Below are positions 1 through 7,115 of a stretch of 11,768 bases of DNA, piece after piece; the first letter of the stretch is position 1, and each line of letters begins with the position of its first letter. The notes beneath the pieces were generated by a model that was not told the origin of the DNA, did no database searches, and saw only the letters and a list, made by a program, of their open reading frames with translations. Source of the stretch: Carex sylvatica (lineage: Eukaryota; Streptophyta; Magnoliopsida; Poales; Cyperaceae); contig CAXKVR010000929.1 of assembly GCA_964058845.1 (NCBI GenBank), forward strand, positions 1 to 11,768, read 5' to 3'. A program made the position numbers and the translations under genes.

Positions 1-164
1 CTTTGCTAAAATTAATTTAATTAATTATGGTTTATAAAAAAAAATCTGAGAAAAATGTGAAAAAATATTTGGGAATTTATGTTTCAAATTTGGTGAGGGA
101 ATTTTTTCTTTGTTTGTTTGTATTGATTGATTTGTTTATTTTCAAAGTGTTTTTCCAAAACATG
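1..164. other. AT-rich intergenic DNA, no gene seen
   Basis: This is AT-rich sequence with T runs and many in-frame stops. I see no exon-like segment or splice-site pair. Confidence 0.5.
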
Positions 165-166
165 TA

Positions 167-189
<23 letters not shown>
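165..189. repeat. (TA)12 microsatellite
   Basis: An uninterrupted TA dinucleotide tract of about 25 bp is followed directly by a T run and then the left end of the miniature element at 202. Confidence 0.95.
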
Positions 190-200
<11 letters not shown>

Positions 201-201
201 T

Positions 202-615
202 GAGGTGGGTTCAAATATCTCTATTTTTTGTTTGCATATATTTTTAAAACTAAAACATTAATAACTCAAAATTTAAATCATATACGTTAAAATAAAACAG
301 TTAGATGTGATCTATGTTATTTTCTTTATGTGCTCATAAGATCACATTTCAATTTTTTTTTAATGTTAATTAATAAGTTGAAAAATCAACGTCCACAAAT
401 TATTCACACTAAAACATTTTTACAAGCTATTAATAACAACAAAAACAAAGTTAAAATGACGTATTTTTTTACACATGAATAGATAAGATGATGTTGAACA
501 TATCCAACAACGTTTTAGTTTGACCTTTAAGGGTTTAAATTTTAAGTTATTTAAATTTTTTTAAAATGAAGATGTGATAGAGAAAAAAAAAATGAAGGTA
601 TTTGAACCCTTTCTC
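202..615. mobile_element. MITE with long imperfect inverted termini (family A, copy 1)
   Basis: The left end reads GAGGTGGGTTCAAATATCTC. The reverse complement of the right end reads GAGAAAGGGTTCAAATACCT, so the element has terminal inverted repeats that continue imperfectly inward for well over 100 bp. There is no coding capacity. The + strand aligns along most of its length with the reverse complement of the element at 8754-9173, including the shared motif AATAAGTTGAAAAATCAACG. A 6-bp direct repeat TTAAAT sits at 196-201 and 616-621. The 9-bp duplication seen at the other copy is not preserved here, so this copy is probably older or its ends have drifted. A non-autonomous Mutator-like element is the best guess, by analogy with copy 2. 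Confidence 0.85.
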
Positions 616-621
616 TTAAAT

Positions 622-1704
622 ATACTTTTCGTTACATAATTTATGGATTACTAAAGAATATGTTGGACTGACATATTATAAAATGTTGACAACATTTTTT
701 TTATAGTCCTTACTAAAAATAAGTCATAGTTGTTATCCTAGATCCTTATTAAACCAAAATCATGAGGATGCAGGTACCAATTCGGCCATGTTGTTTGTAT
801 GATTTCAAAACTAAGCCGATCCCAAATTCAAAATGGCTGAGTTGCAATGAAACAAAAGGGGTACTGTCTAATCTAGCGTTTGAGAGTGCTTGTAGGTATA
901 TCTCATAGGGCCAAGTCAGATGAGTGCAGGAAAATCACTTTGAGCTCCTAAATAATGTTAGTTAAGATATTTTCATAATCACTTTTAAGGGGCAATTTGT
1001 TTTTCATATATATTTTTTCTATCTTTTAGGCAAAACATTAATCTTTCCTTTTCTTTTATTATTGTCAAATTAATCTTTCTGCTATAAATAATCAACAGTA
1101 TTGACCTAGAGTCGCTTTGGGCTTTTTATAAATCCAAATGTCTCTAAATGTAGAGCCAGAAATAAAGAATCATCAAAGAATCAAATTATCCTTAGAGATG
1201 GTTCAAGATAATTAAAAAATACAAAATCATATAAATTCTCTACTAATAGATTCATCACTGTTTTCACTGTAATTGGGATTATCAAACTATATTGAATTTT
1301 CAAATGATCTGAGATTTTCATTTCAATATGATATCTACTTTTCATATTTTATTTGTTCATTTATGAAAATGTTGGATTACATCGAGGAGAATCACACGGA
1401 CAATGATACTTCAAAAATTATTTTCACGTTATATTTGATATGTCGTTGTAGATCTCAAATGATTTTGTATTTGTTTTCTTGTTGTAAATGGTAACGAAAA
1501 TTATATTCCTAAGACATCATCATGAATATCATGAATGAAAAAATTAAACAATTATAAGTTCCTATTGAACTTCGAATTTAGTATATAATTTTCATTTGTG
1601 TTGTAAAATTTTTTACATCCATCTAAATCAATTATAAAGTTTTTTTATCGGAAAGTTTTTTTTAATAAAAATATGTCCCGTTGCATCGCAGGAGCACGAT
1701 ACTA
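622..1704. other. Intergenic region with one short unexplained ORF
   Basis: No gene is recognisable. A perfect short palindrome (AAAATGTTG-A-CAACATTTT) lies at 680-698. A 48-codon ATG-initiated frame at 762-908 on + (begins MRMQVPIRPCCLYDF, ends SACRYIS) lies in a locally less AT-rich patch. I cannot match it to a family and found no convincing splice partners. TATA-like strings occur near 1083 (TATAAATAA) and 1127 (TATAAATCC) without a downstream gene. The open frame at 1273-1494 begins at TTG and is not credible as a plant gene. Confidence 0.4.
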
Positions 1705-1725
1705 GTGTGTGTGTGTATATATATA
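1705..1725. repeat. (GT)6(TA)4-5 compound microsatellite
   Basis: A GT tract passes directly into a TA tract and ends at the left boundary of the fold-back element starting near 1726. Confidence 0.9.
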
Positions 1726-2099
1726 GGAATATGCGTAGCATAGAGGGCCTCCGTGCAACGGCTCAATATTTGACTTTTTAAAATTATAACGGTCGATCCG
1801 AACCGTTCATCTTGTTCTCCATATTAATATGTGTTTGGAGACTAAATTTTATATTTTTTGGAATTTGTTTACTATTTTTTTAGATTTATTGAAAATCACT
1901 GTTTTTTAACAGTGATTTTCAATAAATCTAAAAAAATAGCAAAAAAATTTCAAAAAAATATAAAATTTGGTCTCCAAACACATATTAATATGGAGAACAA
2001 GATGAATGGTTTGGATCGACCGTTAGGATTTTGAAAAGTCGAATATTGAGCCGTTGCACGGAGGCCCTCTAAGCTACGCATAGCATGCTAGCAAGTTCC
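1726..2099. mobile_element. Near-perfect fold-back MITE in (TA)n (family B, copy 1)
   Basis: The two halves are reverse complements around a TTTT loop at 1904-1907. The innermost 32 bp of each arm pair perfectly, and the arms then continue with few mismatches to the outer ends. The left arm carries ATGCGTAGCATAGAGGGCCT and the right arm carries the complementary AGGCCCTCTAAGCTACGCAT. The right arm has about 13 extra bases near its end (around 2083-2095). TA tracts abut both ends, so an exact target duplication cannot be separated from the microsatellite. The subterminal core from about 1790 (GGTCGATCCGAACCGTTCAT) is shared with the elements at 2119-2494 and 10606-10970. It carries no protein coding. 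A transcript would fold into a long hairpin. Confidence 0.9.
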
Positions 2100-2118
2100 T
2101 ATATATATATATATATAT
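2100..2118. repeat. (TA)9 tract between two MITEs
   Basis: This TA microsatellite is the only DNA separating the fold-back element ending near 2099 from the one beginning at 2119. Confidence 0.95.
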
Positions 2119-2494
2119 GAGGAGGGATCGGATGACACCGTTTTTTGGTGACATCGGATGACACCGTCCATTTTCAAAGTCCAAATGGTCGATCCAAACC
2201 GTTCAACTTGATGGATATGTTAAAATGTGCTTGTAGATCAAATTTTATATTTTTCGGAATTTTTTTACTATTTATTCAGATGGGTTCAAAAATTCAACGG
2301 TCTGAATATAGCGATTTTGTTAAATACTTAATAAATAGTAAAAAAATTTTGAAAAATGTAAAATTTGATCTGCAAACACATTTTAACATATCCATCAAGT
2401 TGAACGGTTTGGATCGACCGTTTGGACTTTGAAAACTTTAAAAATGGACGATGTTATTCGATGTCACAAAAAAAGGGTGTAATCCGATCCCTCC
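2119..2494. mobile_element. Fold-back MITE in (TA)n (family B, copy 2)
   Basis: The left end reads GAGGAGGGATCGGATGACAC. The reverse complement of the right end reads ATAGGAGGGATCGGATTACA. The arms continue inward with about 43 bp of essentially perfect pairing from GGTCGATCCAAACCGTTCAA (about 2187 on the left) and its complement near 2400-2420. The inner core (cgatc, then ttcaacttgat, then aaaatgtg, then agatcaaattttat) is the one shared with family B copies 1 and 3, but the outer ends differ. TA tracts flank both sides. The open frame across it is a by-product of the palindrome. Confidence 0.9.
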
Positions 2495-2512
2495 TATATA
2501 TATATATATATA
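2494..2512. repeat. (TA)9 tract
   Basis: This TA dinucleotide run adjoins the right end of the second fold-back element. Together with the tracts at 1716-1725 and 2100-2118, it shows that both elements lie within one original TA-rich site. Confidence 0.95.
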
Positions 2513-3361
2513 GATATATTCTTTATGATTAAATTTAGGATATGCATCGAAACTTTATCCAATTTGAAAATTAATTGATCATACATCAAGTGATTTGAAA
2601 AAGAAATTACGGTTTATTACTTGTATTAATAGTTGGTTGGTGACTATAATTTTCAATGTATCAAATTTACTACATGACCTACTAATTGAACGATACATAA
2701 TAATTTGTAACTCATCTTTTGTTACTTGTTGAATTTGTAGTTATGTTTATTGAAGGAACACAACTTTATTTTTTCCTTTCCATGCTCAATTATTGTTGTT
2801 TTACAAAAAAGAAAAGAAAAGAAGAAGTGCCCAGTAACACAAATATCCGCGTTATCTCTTGGGCTAGCATTTTATACATATAAATTCAGTGTGATAATTA
2901 ATCTCAAAGAATTAATAATGTGCAACTTGGCTACAATAAGAAATTAAATTAAATTAAATTAAAAATATAACTAACTTTGCCATATTCATCCTCAATTAGA
3001 GCATGTAACACAAAAAAACACATCCAAGCCATGACAAGTACCACCAAATGCTTCTATGGTATTGAATTTGGTGCCCCATTTTCCGTTTCTCTCTCTTGAC
3101 TCTTGTCCTTTAAAATATAATAAATTAATTATTATATTTGTAAAATGTAATAAAATATTTTGATGTTTTAATGAAATGATTGAGTTTTGATGTTGTATAT
3201 AATTATAAAATATAATAAAATTAATTATTATATAAATATTATTTGTTATTTAACCGTTATCGTTTTGTTACTCAATAATTTGAATGGGTAAGATAAATTA
3301 ATATCAATTCTTAACGGGTTAGGGTGAGATATAAGCAAGATCAATTCTTAGTGGATGTGAG
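2513..3361. other. AT-rich intergenic DNA with short repeats
   Basis: No gene is supported. A short (AAATT)n run lies at about 2941-2962. Two copies of a self-complementary AT motif (ATAATAAATTAATTATTATA and a one-base variant) lie near 3117 and 3210. A degenerate duplicated phrase ATCAATTCTTA occurs near 3303 and 3340. The open frame around 2750-2947 starts at TTG and has no protein-like character. Confidence 0.5.
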
Positions 3362-3370
3362 TATAAAAAT
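3362..3370 (+). promoter_or_regulatory. Possible TATA box for the zinc-finger gene
   Basis: TATAAAAAT lies 126 nt upstream of the proposed ATG at 3496, which would give a leader of roughly 95-100 nt. The sequence is AT-rich and TATA-like strings are common, so position relative to the gene is the main support. Confidence 0.35.
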
Positions 3371-3495
3371 GCTTCCATCCTATCCATTAACACTCCTATA
3401 GTCCTATTTAACAAATCCAATATTAAACTTCAAACGTGAAACACTGTTGTAAGTTAATTTATTACTAATCCAATTAAGTCAGCCAAACTATTAAA

Positions 3496-3771
3496 ATGGT
3501 TAAACGAAATCAACACAGGAGGGGGGTGCCAGCATCAAAGAAAAAGCCTTCCACTTTCCCTGCAAAAGAGTAAGAACATAGGTCTAAATTAAAAAAAATC
3601 GTATTATTTGAAGAAGATATACTAATTTGTACTCTCTTTTTTTTTTACAGAAAGGCGATCGAGCATCGGTGTAAGTGGTGCAAAAGGTTTTTTGAGAGTT
3701 ACCAAGAAATGTGGAAGCATAGTGGGTGTCCCCCGATTATTGTCATAAAAAAGGGGACACAGAATAAATAG
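3496..3771 (+). CDS. Small single-zinc-finger protein, two exons (3496-3569 and 3651-3771)
   Basis: The spliced frame encodes 64 residues. The ATG at 3496 has A at -3 and G at +4, and an in-frame TAA lies upstream at 3475. Exon 1 (24 codons plus GA) is strongly basic, with KRNQHRR and SKKK clusters that could act as a nuclear signal. Exon 2 completes the split Glu codon and encodes CKWCKRFFESYQEMWKHSGC, a C-x2-C-x12-H-x2-C finger, then CPPIIVIKKGTQNK and TAG. The F, SYQ, hydrophobic and His positions line up with the plant Q-type C2H2 finger (F-x-SYQALGGH). Here ALGGH is replaced by EMWKH and the final His by Cys. Inferred role: nuclear nucleic-acid or protein binding. I do not recognise a named gene. 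Alternatives are a diverged remnant of a larger finger protein or a BED-like fragment. The intron signals and phase match make a real gene more likely than chance. Confidence 0.6.
3570..3650 (+). other. 81-nt intron of the small zinc-finger gene
   Basis: The donor is AGA|GTAAGA at 3570. A TACTAAT branch-point match lies at 3620-3626, and a long T run leads to the acceptor TTTTTTTTACAG ending at 3650. The length is typical of short plant introns. Removal joins GA to A and restores the Glu codon and the zinc-finger frame. Read through unspliced, exon 1 would stop at TAA (3571-3573). Confidence 0.7.
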
Positions 3772-3990
3772 ATGTCTGACTTAATTCTTGATTTTGTTGT
3801 TTTTTTATCGTTTCAAACTCGGATCTTGGGGAAGAAATGTTGTCGATGTCTTTTTAGATGGATTATGTTTTATGTTCAGAATTTTTTGTACGTGTGATCT
3901 TTATACATTTGTGCTTGTGTAAGAATGAATGAACCACTTATTTGCATGTCAGCATGTGCTCTTGTCATTGTCGTGTGAATTGATGTGGTT
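3772..3990 (+). terminator. Probable 3' UTR and polyadenylation region
   Basis: The T/G-rich sequence after the stop (TTTTTTGTACGTGTG-like, then AATGAA at 3924-3929 and further TTGT/TGTG strings) has the composition of a plant 3' UTR with far- and near-upstream elements. No exact cleavage site can be read. Confidence 0.35.
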
Positions 3991-4099
3991 GTTTTTAGTT
4001 AAATATCGTTTTTTTGTGAATTCCACTTGCAAAGATAATATCTTGTATTTCTGGCGTTAAAAAGAAAATGCGCAAGAAAATTTGATCGCGCTTTTTGTT

Positions 4100-4291
4100 A
4101 GAAACAAAAAAACGCCGACTGCCTCCGCCTTTCTCTTGCGCTCCACCGTTCGCTCTATTAGAGGAGTCTGTACCAGCCGAGCAAGGTTACCATTCCTCCT
4201 CTCTCCTCTTCCGTTCGAACTCCCAATCTCTCATCCATAAAACTCCTCTGCAATTTGAAGAAAAAAGACAAGCTTCTCTGACAGAGCTCGA
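4100..4291 (+). other. ATG-free CT-rich leader exon of an unidentified transcript
   Basis: This stretch is much richer in C and CT-repeats than its surroundings (tcctcctctctcctcttccg) and has no ATG. It ends at a consensus donor CTCGA|GTAAGC (GT at 4292-4293). The next 76 nt contain TACTAAT at 4341-4347 and an acceptor CTCCTCAG ending at 4367. This is the usual form of a plant 5' UTR exon. The left edge is uncertain. A 66-codon open frame across it starts at TTG and ends at the splice site, so I do not treat it as coding. Confidence 0.5.
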
Positions 4292-4367
4292 GTAAGCATC
4301 AAAAACATTTTTTTTTTTCTGAGTAAATTGATAAACTGTGTACTAATTATGAGATAGTGCTCCTCAG

Positions 4368-4505
4368 GTTAGCTACTTGGTTGAGAGAAGAGAGCGAGGG
4401 TGGTGATTCATGGCAGAAGCGACGAAACAGGAACGAAGCGTTAGCTCAGTCTTAGTATTGATTTAGGCCAGGAACGAAACAGGAACGAGCGTTCCGCTTC
4501 CTCAG
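4368..4505 (+). ncRNA. Second exon of the leader transcript with an 18-codon ORF
   Basis: The exon follows the acceptor at 4367 and ends at a donor-like CTCAG|GTTAGT (GT at 4506-4507). Its first ATG, at 4410, opens a frame of 18 codons (MAEATKQERSVSSVLVLI) closing with TAG at 4464-4466. The exon holds two near-identical copies of ACGAAACAGGAACGAAGCG (from 4422 and from 4474). It is bounded by a perfect 12-bp repeat TCCTCAGGTTAG at 4361-4372 and 4499-4510, each copy placed across a splice junction. Either this is a non-coding RNA, or it is the leader of a gene whose coding part has decayed downstream. Expression is unproven. Confidence 0.4.
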
Positions 4506-4510
4506 GTTAG

Positions 4511-4898
4511 TTTAAGCAAATCTCTCCTGTTAACTTCACCAAAAAGGTTTTACCTTTTCATTTAATTTTTAAATTAATCTTTAATTCATGGGAAAATTAG
4601 ACCACTTGTTTAAACTTTATGCAATATAGCAACTGACCCTCGGATGTTGACTAAAATCTCAATTTCTCCTCGAGACATTGGGTTAACCCACATTGGGGTC
4701 CACTAAAGTGTAATAAACCCTTAATATGGTGGTATTTAGTCTCAAGTTATCTCTCCAGTAATTAGGCCTCTATATTTCTGAGAGAAATTAATGCAAATTG
4801 CTTCATAACTATATGATGTTTTACTCTTTATTCTACAATTTAATGCCAAAAAAAGCACGTATATAGAAATAAGAAGGTTTACAAAGTTGTTTAAACAG
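4511..4898. other. Intron-like or intergenic AT-rich DNA
   Basis: No coding segment is seen. The stretch ends in an acceptor-like TTTAAACAG immediately before the coding remnant at 4899. Confidence 0.4.
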
Positions 4899-5383
4899 GT
4901 TCACTTTGATGCGATAAATGTCAAGCCAAATGTCCCTCTCATAAATGCTGCACCAGATTAGCACGGTACTAGTTTTCCCAAATTCCAATTGGGAAAGCAG
5001 GGAAGTAAGCTTGAAAGATCCGAATTAACCTCTGTAAACCCTTGGTTCTTTTAATCAAGTGTCAATTTAATCAAAGTAGCCTTGCATATCCTCACTTGTA
5101 ATTTGTGATTTAAACTAGGGATGTTTCTGGAAATGTAGGCACGAGGGCTCTTACCAGATTCACTGCTGAAGGAAATTAAAATTTTGAATAGCCTCGATAT
5201 AGAATTGTACAGGCATGCAGAGTCAATTTTCTTGCAACAGCAAATCCCCATGAATGATCTTGAGAAGCAAAACCAACAAGTAGTAAATCGTACTGTTGGA
5301 AAATTAATTTTTACCCTTTCAGGTATACCAATAAAACTAGTCAAACTCACTTTTTTTTGGCTTCTAACATGGAACTTTAGATA
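4899..5383 (+). pseudogene. C-terminal fragment of a sulfotransferase-like gene (HS6ST / plant TPST type)
   Basis: Two protein-like segments lie behind acceptor-like sites. Segment 1 (4899-4958, after AAACAG) reads VHFDAINVKPNVPLINAAPD and then meets TAG at 4959. Segment 2 begins after TAG at 5136-5138. It reads GLLPDSLLKEIKILNSLDIE, then LYRHAESIFLQQQ and NDLEKQNQQ, continuing open to TAA at 5381-5383. The pattern of a Leu-rich helix, N-x-LD-x-x-LY-x-x-A-x-x-x-F and then a charged, Gln-rich tail is typical of the C-terminal end of Sulfotransfer_2 enzymes such as heparan 6-O-sulfotransferases and plant tyrosylprotein sulfotransferase. The PAPS-binding N-terminal exons are absent from the window, segment 1 has a stop, and no clean donor follows it. 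I infer a decayed or captured 3' fragment. Family assignment is by motif memory and moderate only. Confidence 0.45.
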
Positions 5384-5491
5384 AATGAGGCCTATCAATC
5401 ACCACATGTTGCCAAATGCACACTGTCTTCCTATATGTGGCTGTTTTGTTTGTTCTTTTTTTCTGATGGTACTAGTAAACTCATTTGTTAA

Positions 5492-5556
5492 ATGAGGATT
5501 AGTGTTGCTAAACCAGAGGCTGTCCCAGCAACAGAGATTTGCCTCCTGTTGGGTCA
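5492..5556 (+). other. Exon-like open segment of unknown identity
   Basis: An ATG at 5492 opens RISVAKPEAVPATEICLLLG up to a donor-like GGTCA|GTACAT at 5557. Composition is less AT-rich than the flanks. It could pair with the acceptor at 5759, giving a continuing frame that stops at 5828-5830. The protein is not recognised. Confidence 0.25.
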
Positions 5557-5759
5557 GTACATTTTAAACAACATAATTTTTTTAAGATTTTAGGCATCAA
5601 TTTTGTTTAGTTTGCCTTTTTCAATATTTTGGTGTTAGTTTGTGTTGGATGGTTTTTATTGATAAATTGTGTGAAAAATAACTAAAAGAGTAAAATAGTT
5701 TGTGTTAGTTTTTAAAAATGTTATTTTACTTATCATTTTTCTGGTGGAGTTTTGGACAG

Positions 5760-5866
5760 GTTTAGTGGGAGAAGAAGTGATACCCCTGGAATGTCTTTCT
5801 TCAGTTCAAGACATACACATGACTTCTGAAGACCACATGGTACCACTGGTATCATCCATTGTGCAA
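5760..5866 (+). other. Exon-like open segment of unknown identity
   Basis: The segment follows the acceptor-like TTTTGGACAG ending at 5759 and precedes the donor-like CAA|GTATAA at 5867. One frame reads LVGEEVIPLECLSSVQDIHM and then TSEDHMVPLVSSIVQ without a stop. A second frame is also open for 22 codons. It may belong to the same decayed locus as the sulfotransferase-like fragment. I do not recognise either product. Confidence 0.3.
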
Positions 5867-7106
5867 GTATAACAGCTTGGATACTTTGTTCAATTTAGAG
5901 TTTTCTATGAACCTTAGTGTATTTTGTGGATCTCATAAAACAATTTTGATGTAATAAGATAGTTAGGAATACAAAACTGGTACACTGTTTGGTACCAGTT
6001 AAAAGCTTTTGCTTCAGATTGATGTTCCATTATGTGTTTACCAAACAGTATTGAAACCACAATTGTATAGACAAATTATATTCATGAAATAAATTAAAGC
6101 TAGTTACACAAATCAGATACTACAAAGTTGCAAAATAAATCTAATCATGTACTATAGAACTTCGTCTAAGCACAAAACTAAACATTATCTGGCTAGTGCA
6201 AAATAGCCTAGCATTTCAAAATACCCAAAATATATCCCAAATATTGTGATGAACACAGACTCCTAACTAGTTCGCCAACTCTCGGGTCTACAATGCTTTT
6301 GAAGCAATGCTATCTCAAAGGTGATACCCATAGCACTGTCGATTCGGTACAACATTGTGACGACACCCTAGCATCAACTTGTATACTGCAGTATCATCTT
6401 TAATCCAAGACGCTACAACAAAGAAATGTGATCTCTTAGTAATCAGAATGAATATGGACTTCTGTAGTATACAAATCCGAAATTATTACTATATTTTACC
6501 TTTATTTGTCATCTATGTATTTTTGTGTATGGAGCCCACACAAAGTGTTTAATCCTATGTGACTTTGGTTTTGTACCGGTTATGGCAAGTGCTGAAAATA
6601 TGTTCTTTTCAAATATGTACGGAAACAGTGCCTAATTTTTTTTCTTTTTCGATAAACAACTCAAAATTTAAGAAGCTATTATAACGAGCTAATTAGTTTT
6701 GAGAGAAAAAAATAGAGGTTTTTTGGATTGTACTTGTATAACAATAACGTTATGTTGTTTTAATAAAAATAAAAATAAAAAAAACTTCTGTTGGATCCCT
6801 TCTTTTTTTTTCCTTGTTTTTTTTTAGAAAATAAATAGTAATTGGCCAATTTCGGTGTCCAAGGTTCAACCATGAAGCTGGCAGTAAGTTTGTAATGAAT
6901 CACATCTAAATTATCAGCATGTAAATTTACATGAAGTTGGTATGAATGAAATTTCAGTGAGAACGAGTTTTATCTCAATTCTAAAGAAGCTGTGATAAAC
7001 CTAATTAGTAATTACCAAATAGTGAAAATCAGTATCTCACAACTCCGATCGATCACTATAAGTTGAAAAGGAACTTAAATTGCAACAACTTGTCTTCAAG
7101 AAAGCA
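5867..7106. other. Long region without a recognisable gene
   Basis: A 9-bp stem with an 8-nt loop (AACTGGTAC / GTACCAGTT) lies at 5975-6000. Its loop sequence ACTGTTTGGTA recurs inverted at 6039-6049. On the minus strand a 55-codon open frame spans 6482-6318. It includes SWIKDDTAVYKLMLGCRHNV and is preceded by acceptor-like strings (CTACAG, GTTGTAG). After a frame change, an adjacent frame reads GITFEIALLQKHCRPESW. These may be relics of an antisense gene, but I cannot name it. The 6640-6840 part is homopolymer-rich and empty. Confidence 0.4.
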
Positions 7107-7115
7107 CAAATATGA
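7107..7115. repeat. 9-bp target-site duplication, left copy
   Basis: CAAATATGA here is repeated exactly at 8132-8140, flanking the 1.0-kb fold-back element. Confidence 0.8.

Noticed and set aside
1273..1494. 73-codon + strand frame
   Set aside because: The start is TTG, composition is Phe/Ile/Tyr-rich as expected of random AT-rich DNA, and there are no splice signals or recognisable motif.
2145..2432. 95-codon + strand open frame
   Set aside because: It lies wholly inside the fold-back element at 2119-2494. It is open only because the two arms mirror each other, and it starts at a non-ATG codon.
4095..4292. 66-codon + strand frame across the CT-rich exon
   Set aside because: It starts at TTG with no ATG, and its stop falls exactly in the GTAAGC donor. 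A 5' leader exon explains it better.
5051..5398. 115-codon minus-strand open frame
   Set aside because: It lies antisense to the sulfotransferase-like remnant, which has the better protein signature on the + strand.
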